Notes: generated by a model not told the origin, from the letters alone. A DNA stretch of 7,979 bases from Oscillospiraceae bacterium (GCA_902796295.1 CADBOL010000080.1:1-7979); one strand, 5' to 3'. Positions 1 to 7,070 are shown, counted from the stretch's first letter. Numbers and translations are program-made.

Positions 1-103
1 ATATGCCGTTGCCGCCGTTTATCAGGGTAGAGACCTGACTCTGCGTTTTGTGGCAGAATGAGCAGGTCGGCTGATTGATGCGTTTATCATCATCTCTTGC
101 CAT
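1..103 (-). CDS. clpX: ATP-dependent Clp protease ATP-binding subunit ClpX (N-terminal fragment, runs off the window)
   Basis: Only the first 34 codons are present; the gene continues past the left edge. The translation begins MARDDDKRINQPTCSFCHK. The C14-S-F-C17 pair is the first half of the ClpX C4 zinc-binding domain, which normally dimerises and recruits adaptors and substrates; the second cysteine pair would lie outside the window. In the family, ClpX is a hexameric AAA+ unfoldase that feeds ssrA-tagged and other substrates into ClpP in the cytoplasm. The start is an ATG at 103 preceded by GGAG (111-114) at a 7-base spacing, inside the 13-base gap after the clpP stop, so clpX must be co-transcribed with clpP. 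Gene order supports the call: tig, clpP, clpX is a common arrangement. The identification rests on a short fragment plus context. Confidence 0.9.
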   Translation of the reverse strand, partial: MARDDDKRINQPTCSFCHKTQSQVSTLINGGNGI

Positions 104-116
104 ATTTATTCTCCGG

Positions 117-704
117 TTATCTGTGTGTTATTACTTTATCGACAATGCCGTAAAGCTGAGCCTCGTCGGCTGTGAGCCAGTTGTCTCTGTCTGTGTCAAC
201 GGCTATTTCGTCAATGGATTTGCCGGTGTTTTCGGCAAGAATTCTGTTGAGCTTGTCTTTGATTCTCAGGATATGGTCGGTGGCGATTTTCATATCGGAG
301 GCCTGTGTGCCGCCCTGTACGCCGCCCATGGGCTGATGAATCATAATCTCGCTGTTGGGCAGAGCGAGTCTCTTTCCCTTGGCGCCGGATGAGAGCAGGA
401 AAGCTCCCATTGAAGCGGCCATACCCATACAGATGGTGGAAACGTCGCATTTGATATACTGCATTGTGTCATAGATTGCCATACCCGAGGTGATTGAGCC
501 GCCCGGGCTGTTGATATAAAGATATATATCCTTGTCGGGGTCCATGCTCTCAAGGTAGAGAAGCTGGGCTACGACAACGCTCGCGGTAGCGTCGTTGACC
601 TCGTCGGAGAGCAGGACGATTCTGTCGTTAAGCAGTCTTGAGAATATATCGTATGAGCGTTCTCCGTGGCTGCTCTGCTCGATTACATACGGTACAAGTG
701 CCAT
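117..704 (-). CDS. clpP: ATP-dependent Clp protease proteolytic subunit ClpP
   Basis: This is a 195-residue serine peptidase of the ClpP (S14) family, the usual full length. The catalytic triad is visible: Ser98 in GMAASMG, His123 in MIHQP and Asp172 in TDRD. The substrate-binding motif SPGGS (66-70) and the glycine-rich PMGGVQGG segment (125-132) are also present. Known family role: two heptameric rings form a closed chamber that degrades proteins unfolded by ClpX or ClpC/ClpA in the cytoplasm. The ATG at 704 is preceded by GGAGGA (711-716) with a 6-base spacer. Only 19 bases separate it from the trigger factor stop and only 13 from the clpX start, so the three form one operon read from the tig promoter. 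The N-terminus [10 protein letters not shown] is the short type, with little or no propeptide. No key residue is missing. No CtsR or other heat-shock operator was recognised nearby. Confidence 0.98.
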   Translation of the reverse strand: MALVPYVIEQSSHGERSYDIFSRLLNDRIVLLSDEVNDATASVVVAQLLYLESMDPDKDIYLYINSPGGSITSGMAIYDTMQYIKCDVSTICMGMAASMGAFLLSSGAKGKRLALPNSEIMIHQPMGGVQGGTQASDMKIATDHILRIKDKLNRILAENTGKSIDEIAVDTDRDNWLTADEAQLYGIVDKVITHR

Positions 705-723
705 AAGTCATCCTCCGTGAATA

Positions 724-2049
724 TTATTCCTCTTCCGCCTTATCGGCTGTTGCATCTTCCTTGGCTGCGGGAGCAACGGGAACAGCGCTGTCAATGACAA
801 GCTTTGCCGCGCTGCGTCTGTTGATCTGCTCCTCAACGGCGTCTGCCGGTATTATGCTCTTGATTTTTTCAACATCGAGCTTATACTGCTCCGCCATATC
901 GGCGTATTCTTTTTCAATTTCCTCTTCGGTTGCCTTGAGAGCTTCAAGCTCGATTATCTTTTCTATAGCGAGCTCATATTTGACATCATTGACTGCTCTC
1001 TCTCTCATCATTTTTTCAAATGAATCCTTGTCAAGGCCCATATAGCCGAGATACATCTCGAGATTGAGACCCTGCTGGGTGACTCTCTGCTCGAAGTCTC
1101 TGATATTATTCTGCGCTTTGTTTTCAAACATAACCTCGGGGATTTCGCCCTCAACGTTTTCGCAGAGCTTCTCTATAACGGCATCCTCAAAATGATGCTG
1201 TGCATGCTCCTCTTTATGAGCGGCAAGGTCTTTCTTTACGCCTTCTTTAAGGTCGGCAACCGTGTCATAATCCTGATCCTTGGCGAATTCATCGTCAAGC
1301 TCGGGCATCTCTTTGTATTTGATTTCGTGAAGAACTATCTTGAATACGGCATCCTTGCCTGCGAGCTCCTCTGCATAATCATCGGGGAATTTAACGTTAA
1401 TGTCAAATTCATCACCGATGCTGTGGCCGATAATTTGCTCCTCAAAGCCGGGGATGAATTGGCCGCTGCCTATCGTGAGATTATATTTCTCAGCTTTTCC
1501 GCCTTCAAAGGGAACGCCGTCAGTAAAGCCCTCAAAGTCGATAACTGTTATGTCGCCGTCTTTTGCGGGTCTGTCGTCAACATCGACAATGCGCGAGCCT
1601 CTGTCAAGCATATATTTGATTTCGCCGTCGATTTCTTCATCGGTTACATCGGCGGATTCTTTTTCGGCTTCGATTGCCTTATACTGTTTAACGCTGATTT
1701 CAGGTTTAACCGTAACGTTGAATGTGAAATTGAGACCTTCGGTGACATTCATTGTCTTGACATCAAGATCTCTCGGCTGGTCAACGGCCTCTATGCCCGC
1801 CTCTTTGTAAGCGGCGTCAACCTCTGAGGGGAATATTGCCTCAAGAGCATCCTCATAAAAGAAATCTTCGCCGTAAAGGGATTCGATAAGGTGCTTGGGA
1901 GCCTTGCCCTTGCGGAAGCCGGGAACCTGGATGTTTTTCCTGTTTTTGAAATAGGAATCCTGAACGGCTTTTTTGAAATCTTCCGCGGAAACGCTGATTT
2001 CAACAGTGTAGGTGTTGGTTTCTGTTTTGTTTGCTGATACTAAACTCAT
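724..2049 (-). CDS. tig: Trigger factor (ribosome-associated chaperone with PPIase domain)
   Basis: At 441 residues this matches a full-length trigger factor. The N-terminal ribosome-binding domain carries the signature loop GFRKGKAP (44-51), which docks at the L23 site of the exit tunnel. An FKBP-type peptidyl-prolyl isomerase domain follows at about 161-246, including IDFEGFTDG and FIPGFEEQIIG. The remaining helical region to about 420 forms the chaperone arms, and the protein ends in a short alanine- and acid-rich tail. Known role: a cytosolic chaperone binding nascent chains co-translationally. The ATG at 2049 has AAGGAAG (2056-2062) six bases upstream and a sigma-A promoter about 40 bases upstream. 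Its stop lies 19 bases before clpP, consistent with one tig-clpP-clpX transcript linking folding and degradation. Antisense open frames inside it (for example 1192-1827) show no ribosome binding site and look like codon-bias shadows. Confidence 0.98.
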   Translation of the reverse strand: MSLVSANKTETNTYTVEISVSAEDFKKAVQDSYFKNRKNIQVPGFRKGKAPKHLIESLYGEDFFYEDALEAIFPSEVDAAYKEAGIEAVDQPRDLDVKTMNVTEGLNFTFNVTVKPEISVKQYKAIEAEKESADVTDEEIDGEIKYMLDRGSRIVDVDDRPAKDGDITVIDFEGFTDGVPFEGGKAEKYNLTIGSGQFIPGFEEQIIGHSIGDEFDINVKFPDDYAEELAGKDAVFKIVLHEIKYKEMPELDDEFAKDQDYDTVADLKEGVKKDLAAHKEEHAQHHFEDAVIEKLCENVEGEIPEVMFENKAQNNIRDFEQRVTQQGLNLEMYLGYMGLDKDSFEKMMRERAVNDVKYELAIEKIIELEALKATEEEIEKEYADMAEQYKLDVEKIKSIIPADAVEEQINRRSAAKLVIDSAVPVAPAAKEDATADKAEEE

Positions 2050-2084
2050 AGTAAACTTCCTTCCGGATAATTTTTAACTTGTAA

Positions 2085-2113
2085 ATTATAACAGAGTATA
2101 TATTAAAATTCAA
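2085..2113 (-). promoter_or_regulatory. Sigma-A promoter of tig-clpP-clpX
   Basis: Read on the minus strand, TTGAAT (2108-2113) and TATAAT (2085-2090) are separated by exactly 17 bases. Transcription would start near 2078, leaving a leader of about 30 bases before the tig ATG. The -35 hexamer overlaps the TGA stop codon of the upstream metallophosphoesterase gene (2110-2112), so the promoter uses the gene end. No clear terminator precedes it, so read-through from the thrC transcript could add to expression. Confidence 0.8.
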
Positions 2114-2817
2114 CCTGAAATTTCATATTTTTCAGGCACGAACTCGGGGCAGAATCTCAGGTAGTCACCCGAGATGAGCTTAAACATGATTCCGTCGCTC
2201 TCGCCGGTAAAGGCTGTCCGGTGTGAGTAGGAGTGAAGATGCCCGTAGTAGCATCTCTTTATTCCCTCCTCGACGAGCACTCCGTATATCTCTTCGCATT
2301 TCTTTTCGAGGGTCAGCGGCGGATAGTGCAGAAACACGACGGGTTCTTTCCCTGTCTGCTTCGCGGCGGATATCGACATACGCAGTCTGCCTGCCTCGCG
2401 CAGGACTATCTTGCGGTCGGTATCGTTTTCTGCGTCAAAAAACCAGCCGCGCGTGCCGCATATCGCGATGTTTCCGCAGGTGTAGGCGTTGTTATGCAGA
2501 ATACTGAGCGAAGCAAGTTCATATTTTTCAAAGAATTCATCCGCTTTTTTCTTCGTTGACCACCAGTAGTCGTGATTGCCTTTGAGTATTATTTTTTTAC
2601 CGGGAAGAGAATCGAGAAACCTGAAGTCTTCCAGGCCCTCCTCCATAGTCATACACCAGGAAATATCTCCGGGAATCACAACCGTGTCATCCGGTTCAAC
2701 GAGTTTTTCCCAGTTTGTTTTAAGGCGGAGTTCGTAATCCTCCCAGCCGCCGAATATATCCATTTTTTTCCCTGTTGAAAGGGAAAGATGAGTGTCGCCT
2801 ATTGCGTAGAGCGCCAT
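2110..2817 (-). CDS. Metallophosphoesterase (calcineurin-like phosphohydrolase), substrate unknown
   Basis: This 235-residue soluble protein has the complete calcineurin-like metallophosphoesterase motif series in order: D8-T-H10, G50-D51, GNHD at 80-83 followed by YWW, H164 in FLHYPP, and GHLH (192-195) followed by SYSH. These residues coordinate a dinuclear metal centre in the family. The compact size with no extra domain, signal peptide or membrane segment suggests a cytosolic enzyme of the small 'predicted phosphohydrolase' type (possibly COG1768; that assignment is from memory and unchecked). The substrate cannot be inferred. The ATG at 2817 lies 8 bases after the thrC stop, and its ribosome binding site GAGGTGA overlaps the thrC stop TGA, so translation is probably coupled. 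The pairing with thrC may be only co-expression, as no step of threonine synthesis needs this enzyme. Confidence 0.93.
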   Translation of the reverse strand: MALYAIGDTHLSLSTGKKMDIFGGWEDYELRLKTNWEKLVEPDDTVVIPGDISWCMTMEEGLEDFRFLDSLPGKKIILKGNHDYWWSTKKKADEFFEKYELASLSILHNNAYTCGNIAICGTRGWFFDAENDTDRKIVLREAGRLRMSISAAKQTGKEPVVFLHYPPLTLEKKCEEIYGVLVEEGIKRCYYGHLHSYSHRTAFTGESDGIMFKLISGDYLRFCPEFVPEKYEISG

Positions 2818-2825
2818 AGTTCACC

Positions 2826-4310
2826 TCAGATTCCGAGCATATTGAAGACCACTTCGTCCATATTATCCCTGCTGCAACAGCCTGTGAACCTGACCTGCTT
2901 CTCTTTAAGGTTTGCGAGAGGAGCGGGGCATTCAAGCCCTGTAATCTCCGCGAGGTGCTTCACCATATCGAATTCGTCAAGAGAACTTTCTCTGCCCTCT
3001 ATTGCTTCGAGCACGGCTTTGCTGAATTTGAAGGGGCTCGCGGTGGAGGCGATTACCGTTTCGGTCATATCGCCGGTCTGCGCTCTGTAATTTTCATATA
3101 CGGTGACGGCAACGGCCGTGTGAGTGTCGCAGAGATATCCGTCTTCTCTGAAAACTTTTGAAATCGTCGCCTTCGTGGCCTCATCGTCGCAGAATCCCGC
3201 TGCAAAGAGGTCTTTGATTTCCGAAAGTGTTTTATCATCAACGGTGTATTTTCCTTCTGCTTTGAGCAGGCTCATCCATTCATTTACCTTTTCGCTTCCT
3301 GCAATGTGGTACAGCAGGCGCTCAAGATTTGATGATATGAGAATATCCATTGAGGGGGATATTGTGGTGTAGAATTCCCTGTTTCTGTCGTATGTGCCCG
3401 TTGTAAGGAAATCCGTGAGCACGGAGTTTGAGTTTGAGGCGCAGATGAGCTTGTTTACCGGCAGGCCCATTTCCTTCGCGTAATACGCCGCGAGGATATT
3501 GCCGAAGTTTCCGGTGGGAACGCAGATATTGATTTTGTCCCCGCACGATATTTTTCCGCTCTCAACCATATCACAGTAGGCGGAGACATAGTAAACTATC
3601 TGCGGAGCAAGGCGCCCCCAGTTGATTGAATTCGCCGAGGAAAAAGCCATATTGTTATCGGCAAGCTTTTTGATTATATCCGGGTTTGTGAAAATATTCT
3701 TGACGCCGGTCTGCGCATCATCAAAATTACCTTTGATGGCACTTACCGCAACGTTTTTACCCTCCTGGGTGCACATCTGAAGCTTTTGCATAGGGCTGAC
3801 GCCGTCGCTCGGGTAAAAGACGAGGATCTGAGTGTTTTCAACATCTCTGAAACCTTCGAGAGCCGCCTTGCCGGTATCTCCCGATGTGGCGACGAGGATA
3901 ATTATCTTTGTGCCGCCGGCTGCCTTTTTGCCGGCGATTGTGAGAAATCTCGGCAGTATCTGCAGAGCCATATCCTTGAAAGCGCAGGTAGGACCCTTGA
4001 AGAGCTCAAGGATATTAAGGCCGTCTTTAACAAACGCCATGGGAGCAATCTTTTCGCTTGAGAAATTGCTGCCGTAAGCGCCGGTGACACAGCTGTCAAG
4101 CTCCTCCGGCGTAAAATCTGTCAGAAAGCGCGAGAGAATACTCTTTGCTCTGTCAACATAGCTTTTGCCGGCAAGTGCTCCGATTTCATCAAGCGTTAAA
4201 CGGGGGATTGTCTCGGGAACGAAGAGACCGCCCTCCGGGGAGATTCCTTTTGCGATTGCGTAAGATGATTCTATCCTTACGCTTTCATCTCTTGTGCTTA
4301 AATATTTCAT
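2826..4310 (-). CDS. thrC: Threonine synthase
   Basis: This 494-residue PLP-dependent fold-type II enzyme converts O-phospho-L-homoserine and water to L-threonine and phosphate, the last step of threonine synthesis. K112 in the motif GPTCAFKDMAL is the expected PLP Schiff-base lysine. SGDTGK (143-148) is the phosphate/PLP loop, and VPTGNFGN (264-271) is the glycine-asparagine loop that contacts the cofactor. The length and the N-terminal segment beginning MKYLSTRDES fit the longer E. coli/yeast-like threonine synthases rather than the short plant/Bacillus type. The ATG at 4310 has AAAGGA (4319-4324) at an 8-base spacing and a sigma-A promoter just upstream. It is the first gene of a short operon with the metallophosphoesterase. 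No T-box or threonine attenuator fits in the roughly 22-base leader, so control, if any, would be by a repressor at the promoter. Confidence 0.97.
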   Translation of the reverse strand: MKYLSTRDESVRIESSYAIAKGISPEGGLFVPETIPRLTLDEIGALAGKSYVDRAKSILSRFLTDFTPEELDSCVTGAYGSNFSSEKIAPMAFVKDGLNILELFKGPTCAFKDMALQILPRFLTIAGKKAAGGTKIIILVATSGDTGKAALEGFRDVENTQILVFYPSDGVSPMQKLQMCTQEGKNVAVSAIKGNFDDAQTGVKNIFTNPDIIKKLADNNMAFSSANSINWGRLAPQIVYYVSAYCDMVESGKISCGDKINICVPTGNFGNILAAYYAKEMGLPVNKLICASNSNSVLTDFLTTGTYDRNREFYTTISPSMDILISSNLERLLYHIAGSEKVNEWMSLLKAEGKYTVDDKTLSEIKDLFAAGFCDDEATKATISKVFREDGYLCDTHTAVAVTVYENYRAQTGDMTETVIASTASPFKFSKAVLEAIEGRESSLDEFDMVKHLAEITGLECPAPLANLKEKQVRFTGCCSRDNMDEVVFNMLGI

Positions 4311-4339
4311 AGGTACTGTCCTTTCGGAAAAATCAATTT

Positions 4340-4368
4340 ATTATATCACTTAAAAAAACGTTTGTAAA
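4340..4368 (-). promoter_or_regulatory. Sigma-A promoter of thrC
   Basis: Read on the minus strand, TTTACA (4363-4368) and TATAAT (4340-4345) are separated by 17 bases. The predicted start is near 4333, giving a leader of about 22 bases. The spacer contains the palindrome AAACGTTT (4357-4363 on the plus strand plus one base either side), which could be an operator but is too short to assign. The promoter faces away from the GH36 promoter 44 bases to its right. Confidence 0.8.
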
Positions 4369-4411
4369 CTGTGCACAATAACAATATTTTAATTATAAGA
4401 TACATTGGTTC

Positions 4412-4440
4412 TTGACAATGCGCCTGCAATTTCATATATT
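4412..4440 (+). promoter_or_regulatory. Sigma-A promoter of the GH36 alpha-galactosidase gene
   Basis: A perfect -35 TTGACA (4412-4417) and a -10 TATATT (4435-4440) are separated by exactly 17 bases. The predicted start is near 4447, about 33 bases before the ATG at 4480. An upstream in-frame ATG at 4405 lies before this promoter and so cannot be the start of a transcript made from it. No clean catabolite-control (cre) site was found between 4311 and 4479. Confidence 0.85.
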
Positions 4441-4465
4441 TATACAGTAGAACCGAAAAGAAAAC

Positions 4466-4472
4466 AAAGGAG
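4466..4472 (+). promoter_or_regulatory. Ribosome binding site that fixes the GH36 start
   Basis: AAAGGAG lies 7 bases before the ATG at 4480. The alternative upstream ATG at 4405 has no comparable site and precedes the promoter. The first residues after 4480 (MPISFDSEHR) also match a normal GH36 N-terminus and give a normal family length. Confidence 0.9.
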
Positions 4473-4479
4473 CAGAATT

Positions 4480-6657
4480 ATGCCTATTTCATTTGATTCC
4501 GAGCACAGGGTTTTCAAGCTCGATACCGCAACATCAAGTTATGTTTTTGAGATTTATGAGCAGAATTACCTCTTGCATCTGTATTACGGGGCAAAGATTC
4601 CCGACAGCAATCTCTCCGCCCACAGATACAAGGGATGGTTTGCCTCTCACGCCCCGCTCAATATCAATATTGACGACACACAGTTTTCACCCGATGTTTC
4701 AATGTTTGAATACCCCTGCGAGGGGAGCGGCGATTTCAGGGAAACGGCATTTGCTATAAGGAATGCCGACGGCAACAATACAACGGATTTAAGATATGTC
4801 TCACATAAAATATATCCGGGAAAGCCTGTCATTGACGGCCTGCCCTCGCTCCATGTCAATTCCGATTCCGACGCGGATACTCTTGAAATACTCATGCGCG
4901 ATGCGGTTACGGGAGTGAGCGCAATATTGTATTATACCGTATTCTCCGGATACGGCGCCATGACACGCTCCGTTAAGATTATTAACGAGTCGGATAAGGC
5001 GGTTGAAATTGAGAGAGTATTCAGCACATGTGTCGATTTCAACACTCACGATTACGATATGATTACGCTCTACGGCAACTGGCTCAGAGAGAGAAACTTT
5101 GAAAGAACACCGGTAAAACATATAAAGCAGGGTATATACAGCCGCAGAGGGCTTTCAAGCCACGCGCAGAATCCGTTCGGAGCAATTGTCGGAAAAGATA
5201 CAAACGAGGAATACGGCAGCGCCTACGGCTTCAATCTTGTTTACAGCGGCAATTTCGAGTTTTCCTGCGACTCGGAGCCGCACGGCGGCATAAGAGTGCT
5301 CATGGGTATCAACCCCGATACATTCGGGTGGCATCTTGAGCCCGGCGATAAATTCTCTTCACCTGAGGCGGTAATGGTTTACAGCAATGAGGGCCTCGGC
5401 GGTATGAGCAGGACTTTCCACAGACTTTACACCAATCATCTCATAAGAGGCAAATGGGCTCATATCAAACGCCCGCTGCTTATAAACAACTGGGAAGCCA
5501 CGGGTATGGATTTCACGGGCGACAAGCTTGTGACATTTGCCGAGAGGGCAAAAGAGCTCGGGATAGATATGCTTGTCATGGATGACGGCTGGTTCGGTAA
5601 GAGAGACGATGATAAATCCTCGCTCGGCGACTGGCAGGTCAACGAGGAAAAGCTCGGCGGTCCGCTTAAGGATTTCATCGCAAGAATCAATGCTCTCGGC
5701 ATTAAATTCGGTATCTGGTTTGAGCCGGAGATGATTTCGAGAGACAGCAATCTTTACAGGGAGCACCCCGACTGGTGTCTCCATGTTCCCGGCAGGGAGA
5801 AATCAATTGCGCGCTACCAGTATGTGCTTGATTTCTCAAGGAAAGACGTAAGGGATTATATTTATTCGCTTATGAAGGATATAATCGCCGAAAACAATAT
5901 CGCATATGTCAAATGGGATTGCAACAGGAGTCTGAGCGAGGTCGGCTCGGCGATCCTTCCACCCGGAAGGCAGAAGGAGGTATTCCACAGATTCGTCCTC
6001 GGCACCTATGAGGTGATGGACCGTCTCACAATTGATTTTCCCGATCTGCTGATTGAAAACTGCTCGAGCGGGGGAGGAAGATTTGACCCGGGAATGCTTT
6101 ATTTCACGCCTCAGATCTGGTGTAGCGACAACACCGACCCCGTTGACAGGATTGATATTCAGTTCGGCACCTCTCTCTGCTACCCCGCGAGCACGGTGGG
6201 AGCGCATGTCTCCGCCTCGAAGAGAGCCGGATTCGGTACAAAAGGCAACGTCGCCCTCTGGGGGACATTCGGATACGAGCTTGATCCGAACACATTCACT
6301 CCCGAAGATATCGACATAATCAAGGATCAGGTCAGCGAATACCATAAATACTACGATCTGATAAGAAACGGAGACCTGTACCGCCTGATTTCTCCGTGGG
6401 AGAGCGACAGAAGAGCCGCCTGGATGATGGTTTCGGAAGACAAGAATGAAGCTCTGCTTACATGCGTCACGATGAGGAAAGAGTGGGGCGAGGCGTTTAT
6501 CCTGAAGCTCAGGGGTCTTGACCCGGAGAAGTATTATGTCGATGACACGACCGGCGAGGTTTATTCGGGAGCTCTGCTGATGAATGCGGGCCTGAATCTG
6601 ACAGATTATCCGCAGAATGACGGCGATTCATTCAAGATTTACCTCAGAACATTGTAA
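4480..6657 (+). CDS. Alpha-galactosidase, glycoside hydrolase family 36
   Basis: This 725-residue enzyme has the standard length of bacterial GH36 alpha-galactosidases (AgaA/MelA/RafA-like). The layout is an N-terminal beta-sandwich to about residue 320, a (beta/alpha)8 catalytic barrel at about 330-640 and a C-terminal beta domain. Diagnostic motifs are MDDGWFGKRDDD (367-378), FGIWFEPEMIS (410-420), KWDCNRS with the expected nucleophile D480, CSSGGGRFDPG (528-538), and WCSDNTD with the expected acid/base D550. Known chemistry is retaining hydrolysis of terminal alpha-1,6-galactosides such as melibiose, raffinose and stachyose. There is no signal peptide or membrane segment, so it should act in the cytoplasm on imported oligosaccharides. 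No transporter or regulator is adjacent; it appears monocistronic with its own consensus promoter. Exact substrate preference cannot be read from the sequence. Confidence 0.96.
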   Translation: MPISFDSEHRVFKLDTATSSYVFEIYEQNYLLHLYYGAKIPDSNLSAHRYKGWFASHAPLNINIDDTQFSPDVSMFEYPCEGSGDFRETAFAIRNADGNNTTDLRYVSHKIYPGKPVIDGLPSLHVNSDSDADTLEILMRDAVTGVSAILYYTVFSGYGAMTRSVKIINESDKAVEIERVFSTCVDFNTHDYDMITLYGNWLRERNFERTPVKHIKQGIYSRRGLSSHAQNPFGAIVGKDTNEEYGSAYGFNLVYSGNFEFSCDSEPHGGIRVLMGINPDTFGWHLEPGDKFSSPEAVMVYSNEGLGGMSRTFHRLYTNHLIRGKWAHIKRPLLINNWEATGMDFTGDKLVTFAERAKELGIDMLVMDDGWFGKRDDDKSSLGDWQVNEEKLGGPLKDFIARINALGIKFGIWFEPEMISRDSNLYREHPDWCLHVPGREKSIARYQYVLDFSRKDVRDYIYSLMKDIIAENNIAYVKWDCNRSLSEVGSAILPPGRQKEVFHRFVLGTYEVMDRLTIDFPDLLIENCSSGGGRFDPGMLYFTPQIWCSDNTDPVDRIDIQFGTSLCYPASTVGAHVSASKRAGFGTKGNVALWGTFGYELDPNTFTPEDIDIIKDQVSEYHKYYDLIRNGDLYRLISPWESDRRAAWMMVSEDKNEALLTCVTMRKEWGEAFILKLRGLDPEKYYVDDTTGEVYSGALLMNAGLNLTDYPQNDGDSFKIYLRTL

Positions 6658-6673
6658 AGATAATCAACTTTAC
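6654..6673. repeat. Palindrome GTAAAG-N8-CTTTAC, copy 1
   Basis: A 20-base inverted repeat with perfect 6-base arms and an 8-base centre (ATAATCAA). It overlaps the TAA stop codon of the alpha-galactosidase gene. A surrounding 26-base stretch (6652-6677) matches the corresponding stretch around copy 2 (6753-6778) at 21 of 26 positions, so the two look like diverged copies of one element. A low-GC 6-base stem is weak as RNA; the form is more like a protein-binding operator. Confidence 0.7.
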
Positions 6674-6690
6674 ATAGCGCATTTTCACGC

Positions 6691-6712
6691 TCAGACAGTC
6701 TGACATCTTTTT
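6691..6712 (+). terminator. Weak intrinsic terminator candidate after the alpha-galactosidase gene
   Basis: TCAGA (6691-6695) and TCTGA (6699-6703) form a 5-base stem with a 3-base loop. Four bases later comes a run of five T (6708-6712). The stem is short and the T run is offset, so on its own this would be inefficient; the stronger hairpin at 6733-6793 may act as backup. Confidence 0.4.
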
Positions 6713-6732
6713 AAATTATAACAGCGATTATT

Positions 6733-6793
6733 GAAATACCCGCCCCGGCATTTTGTAAAGCTTATCAGCTTTACCTACCCGGGGCGGGATTTC
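6733..6793 (+). terminator. Long GC-rich nested hairpin, probable terminator or structured 3' end
   Basis: GAAAT (6733-6737), one unpaired A, then CCCGCCCCGG (6739-6748) pair perfectly with CCGGGGCGGG (6779-6788) and ATTTC (6789-6793), giving 15 base pairs with a single bulge. The 30-base interior carries palindrome copy 2, which can itself fold into a second stem (GTAAAGC/GCTTTAC, 6755-6761 with 6768-6774). The downstream side reads ATTTCTGTT, only moderately T-rich, so it is not a textbook intrinsic terminator. Its position, 75 bases after the GH36 stop, fits transcript ending. Confidence 0.55.
6755..6774. repeat. Palindrome GTAAAG-N8-CTTTAC, copy 2
   Basis: The arms and the 8-base spacing are identical to copy 1, with centre CTTATCAG; it starts 101 bases after copy 1. 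It sits in the interior of the GC-rich hairpin at 6733-6793, so in RNA it could form the upper stem of that structure, while in DNA it keeps the same operator-like geometry as copies 1 and 3. Confidence 0.7.
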
Positions 6794-6953
6794 TGTTATC
6801 CTGCGGGAGTTTTTCTGCGTGTCTGATGCCCGGAAAACGGCAGACCGGGCGGGAATCCTTGAAAATACGGCGTTTCAGGCCGCTCGGCAGAAAAAGATGC
6901 TTTTTCGGCAAAAATGACCTGCGTCACAGTACCGTAAATTGCTCAAAAATATC
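6794..6953. other. Intergenic stretch with small hairpins, no gene seen
   Basis: No open frame with a ribosome binding site is present. Short inverted repeats are visible: GCCCGG/CCGGGC (6828-6833 with 6845-6850), CGGC/GCCG (6868-6871 with 6879-6882), and GAAAAAG-ATG-CTTTTTC (6890-6906). The last ends in a T run and could act as a weak terminator. The pentamer CGGCA flanks it on both sides (6885-6889 and 6906-6910). A small RNA is possible but there is no clear promoter for one. Confidence 0.4.
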
Positions 6954-6973
6954 GTAAAGTTTTAATTCTTTAC
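6954..6973. repeat. Palindrome GTAAAG-N8-CTTTAC, copy 3
   Basis: A third exact copy of both 6-base arms with the same 8-base spacing; its centre is TTTTAATT, unlike copies 1 and 2. It starts 199 bases after copy 2 and 136 bases before the -35 of the secreted-protein promoter. The conserved arms with variable centres are what a dimeric DNA-binding protein site would show. Confidence 0.7.
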
Positions 6974-7005
6974 ACAAAAAATCGAGGGCGAAAAGTGAAA
7001 AAATT

Positions 7006-7070
7006 GTAAAAATTCGCTGTAAAAATGCACAAATCCAAAAATGCAAAAATGTGTGTTTCCACAAAAAAAA
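7006..7070. other. A-tract-rich stretch upstream of a promoter, no gene seen
   Basis: Repeated A-tracts occur at 7008-7012, 7021-7025, 7037-7041, 7045-7049 and 7063-7070. AAAAATG appears three times (7021-7027, 7037-7043, 7045-7051) and GTAAAAAT twice (7006 and 7019). Such sequence commonly bends DNA or acts as an upstream promoter element. The tracts are only roughly helically spaced, so bending is an inference. Confidence 0.35.

Noticed and set aside
1192..1827. 211-codon plus-strand open frame antisense to trigger factor
   Set aside because: No ribosome binding site or promoter, hydrophobic patchwork composition, and fully overlapped by an unmistakable tig gene; it is a codon-bias shadow.
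2114..2136. Inverted repeat CCTGAAA-N9-TTTCAGG at the end of the metallophosphoesterase gene as a terminator
   Set aside because: The stem is A/T-rich with a 9-base loop and no continuous T run after it, and it lies in coding sequence; too weak to call.
4357..4380. Possible catabolite-control (cre) site between thrC and the alpha-galactosidase gene
   Set aside because: The best alignment lacks the central CG and conserved 3' half of the cre consensus.
4405..4479. Upstream in-frame ATG at 4405 that would add 25 residues to the alpha-galactosidase
   Set aside because: It lies before the predicted promoter (4412-4440), has no ribosome binding site, and would encode a segment unlike any GH36 N-terminus. 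The ATG at 4480 has AAAGGAG at good spacing.
5836..6345. 169-codon minus-strand open frame inside the alpha-galactosidase gene
   Set aside because: It is antisense to the conserved catalytic barrel of GH36 with no start signals; treated as a shadow.
6713..6725. Minus-strand 13-mer CTGTTATAATTTA identical to the -10 region of the tig promoter, possibly an antisense promoter into the alpha-galactosidase gene
   Set aside because: There is no acceptable -35 at 16-18 bases (the position reads GCGGGT), so the match is probably a chance A/T-rich similarity.
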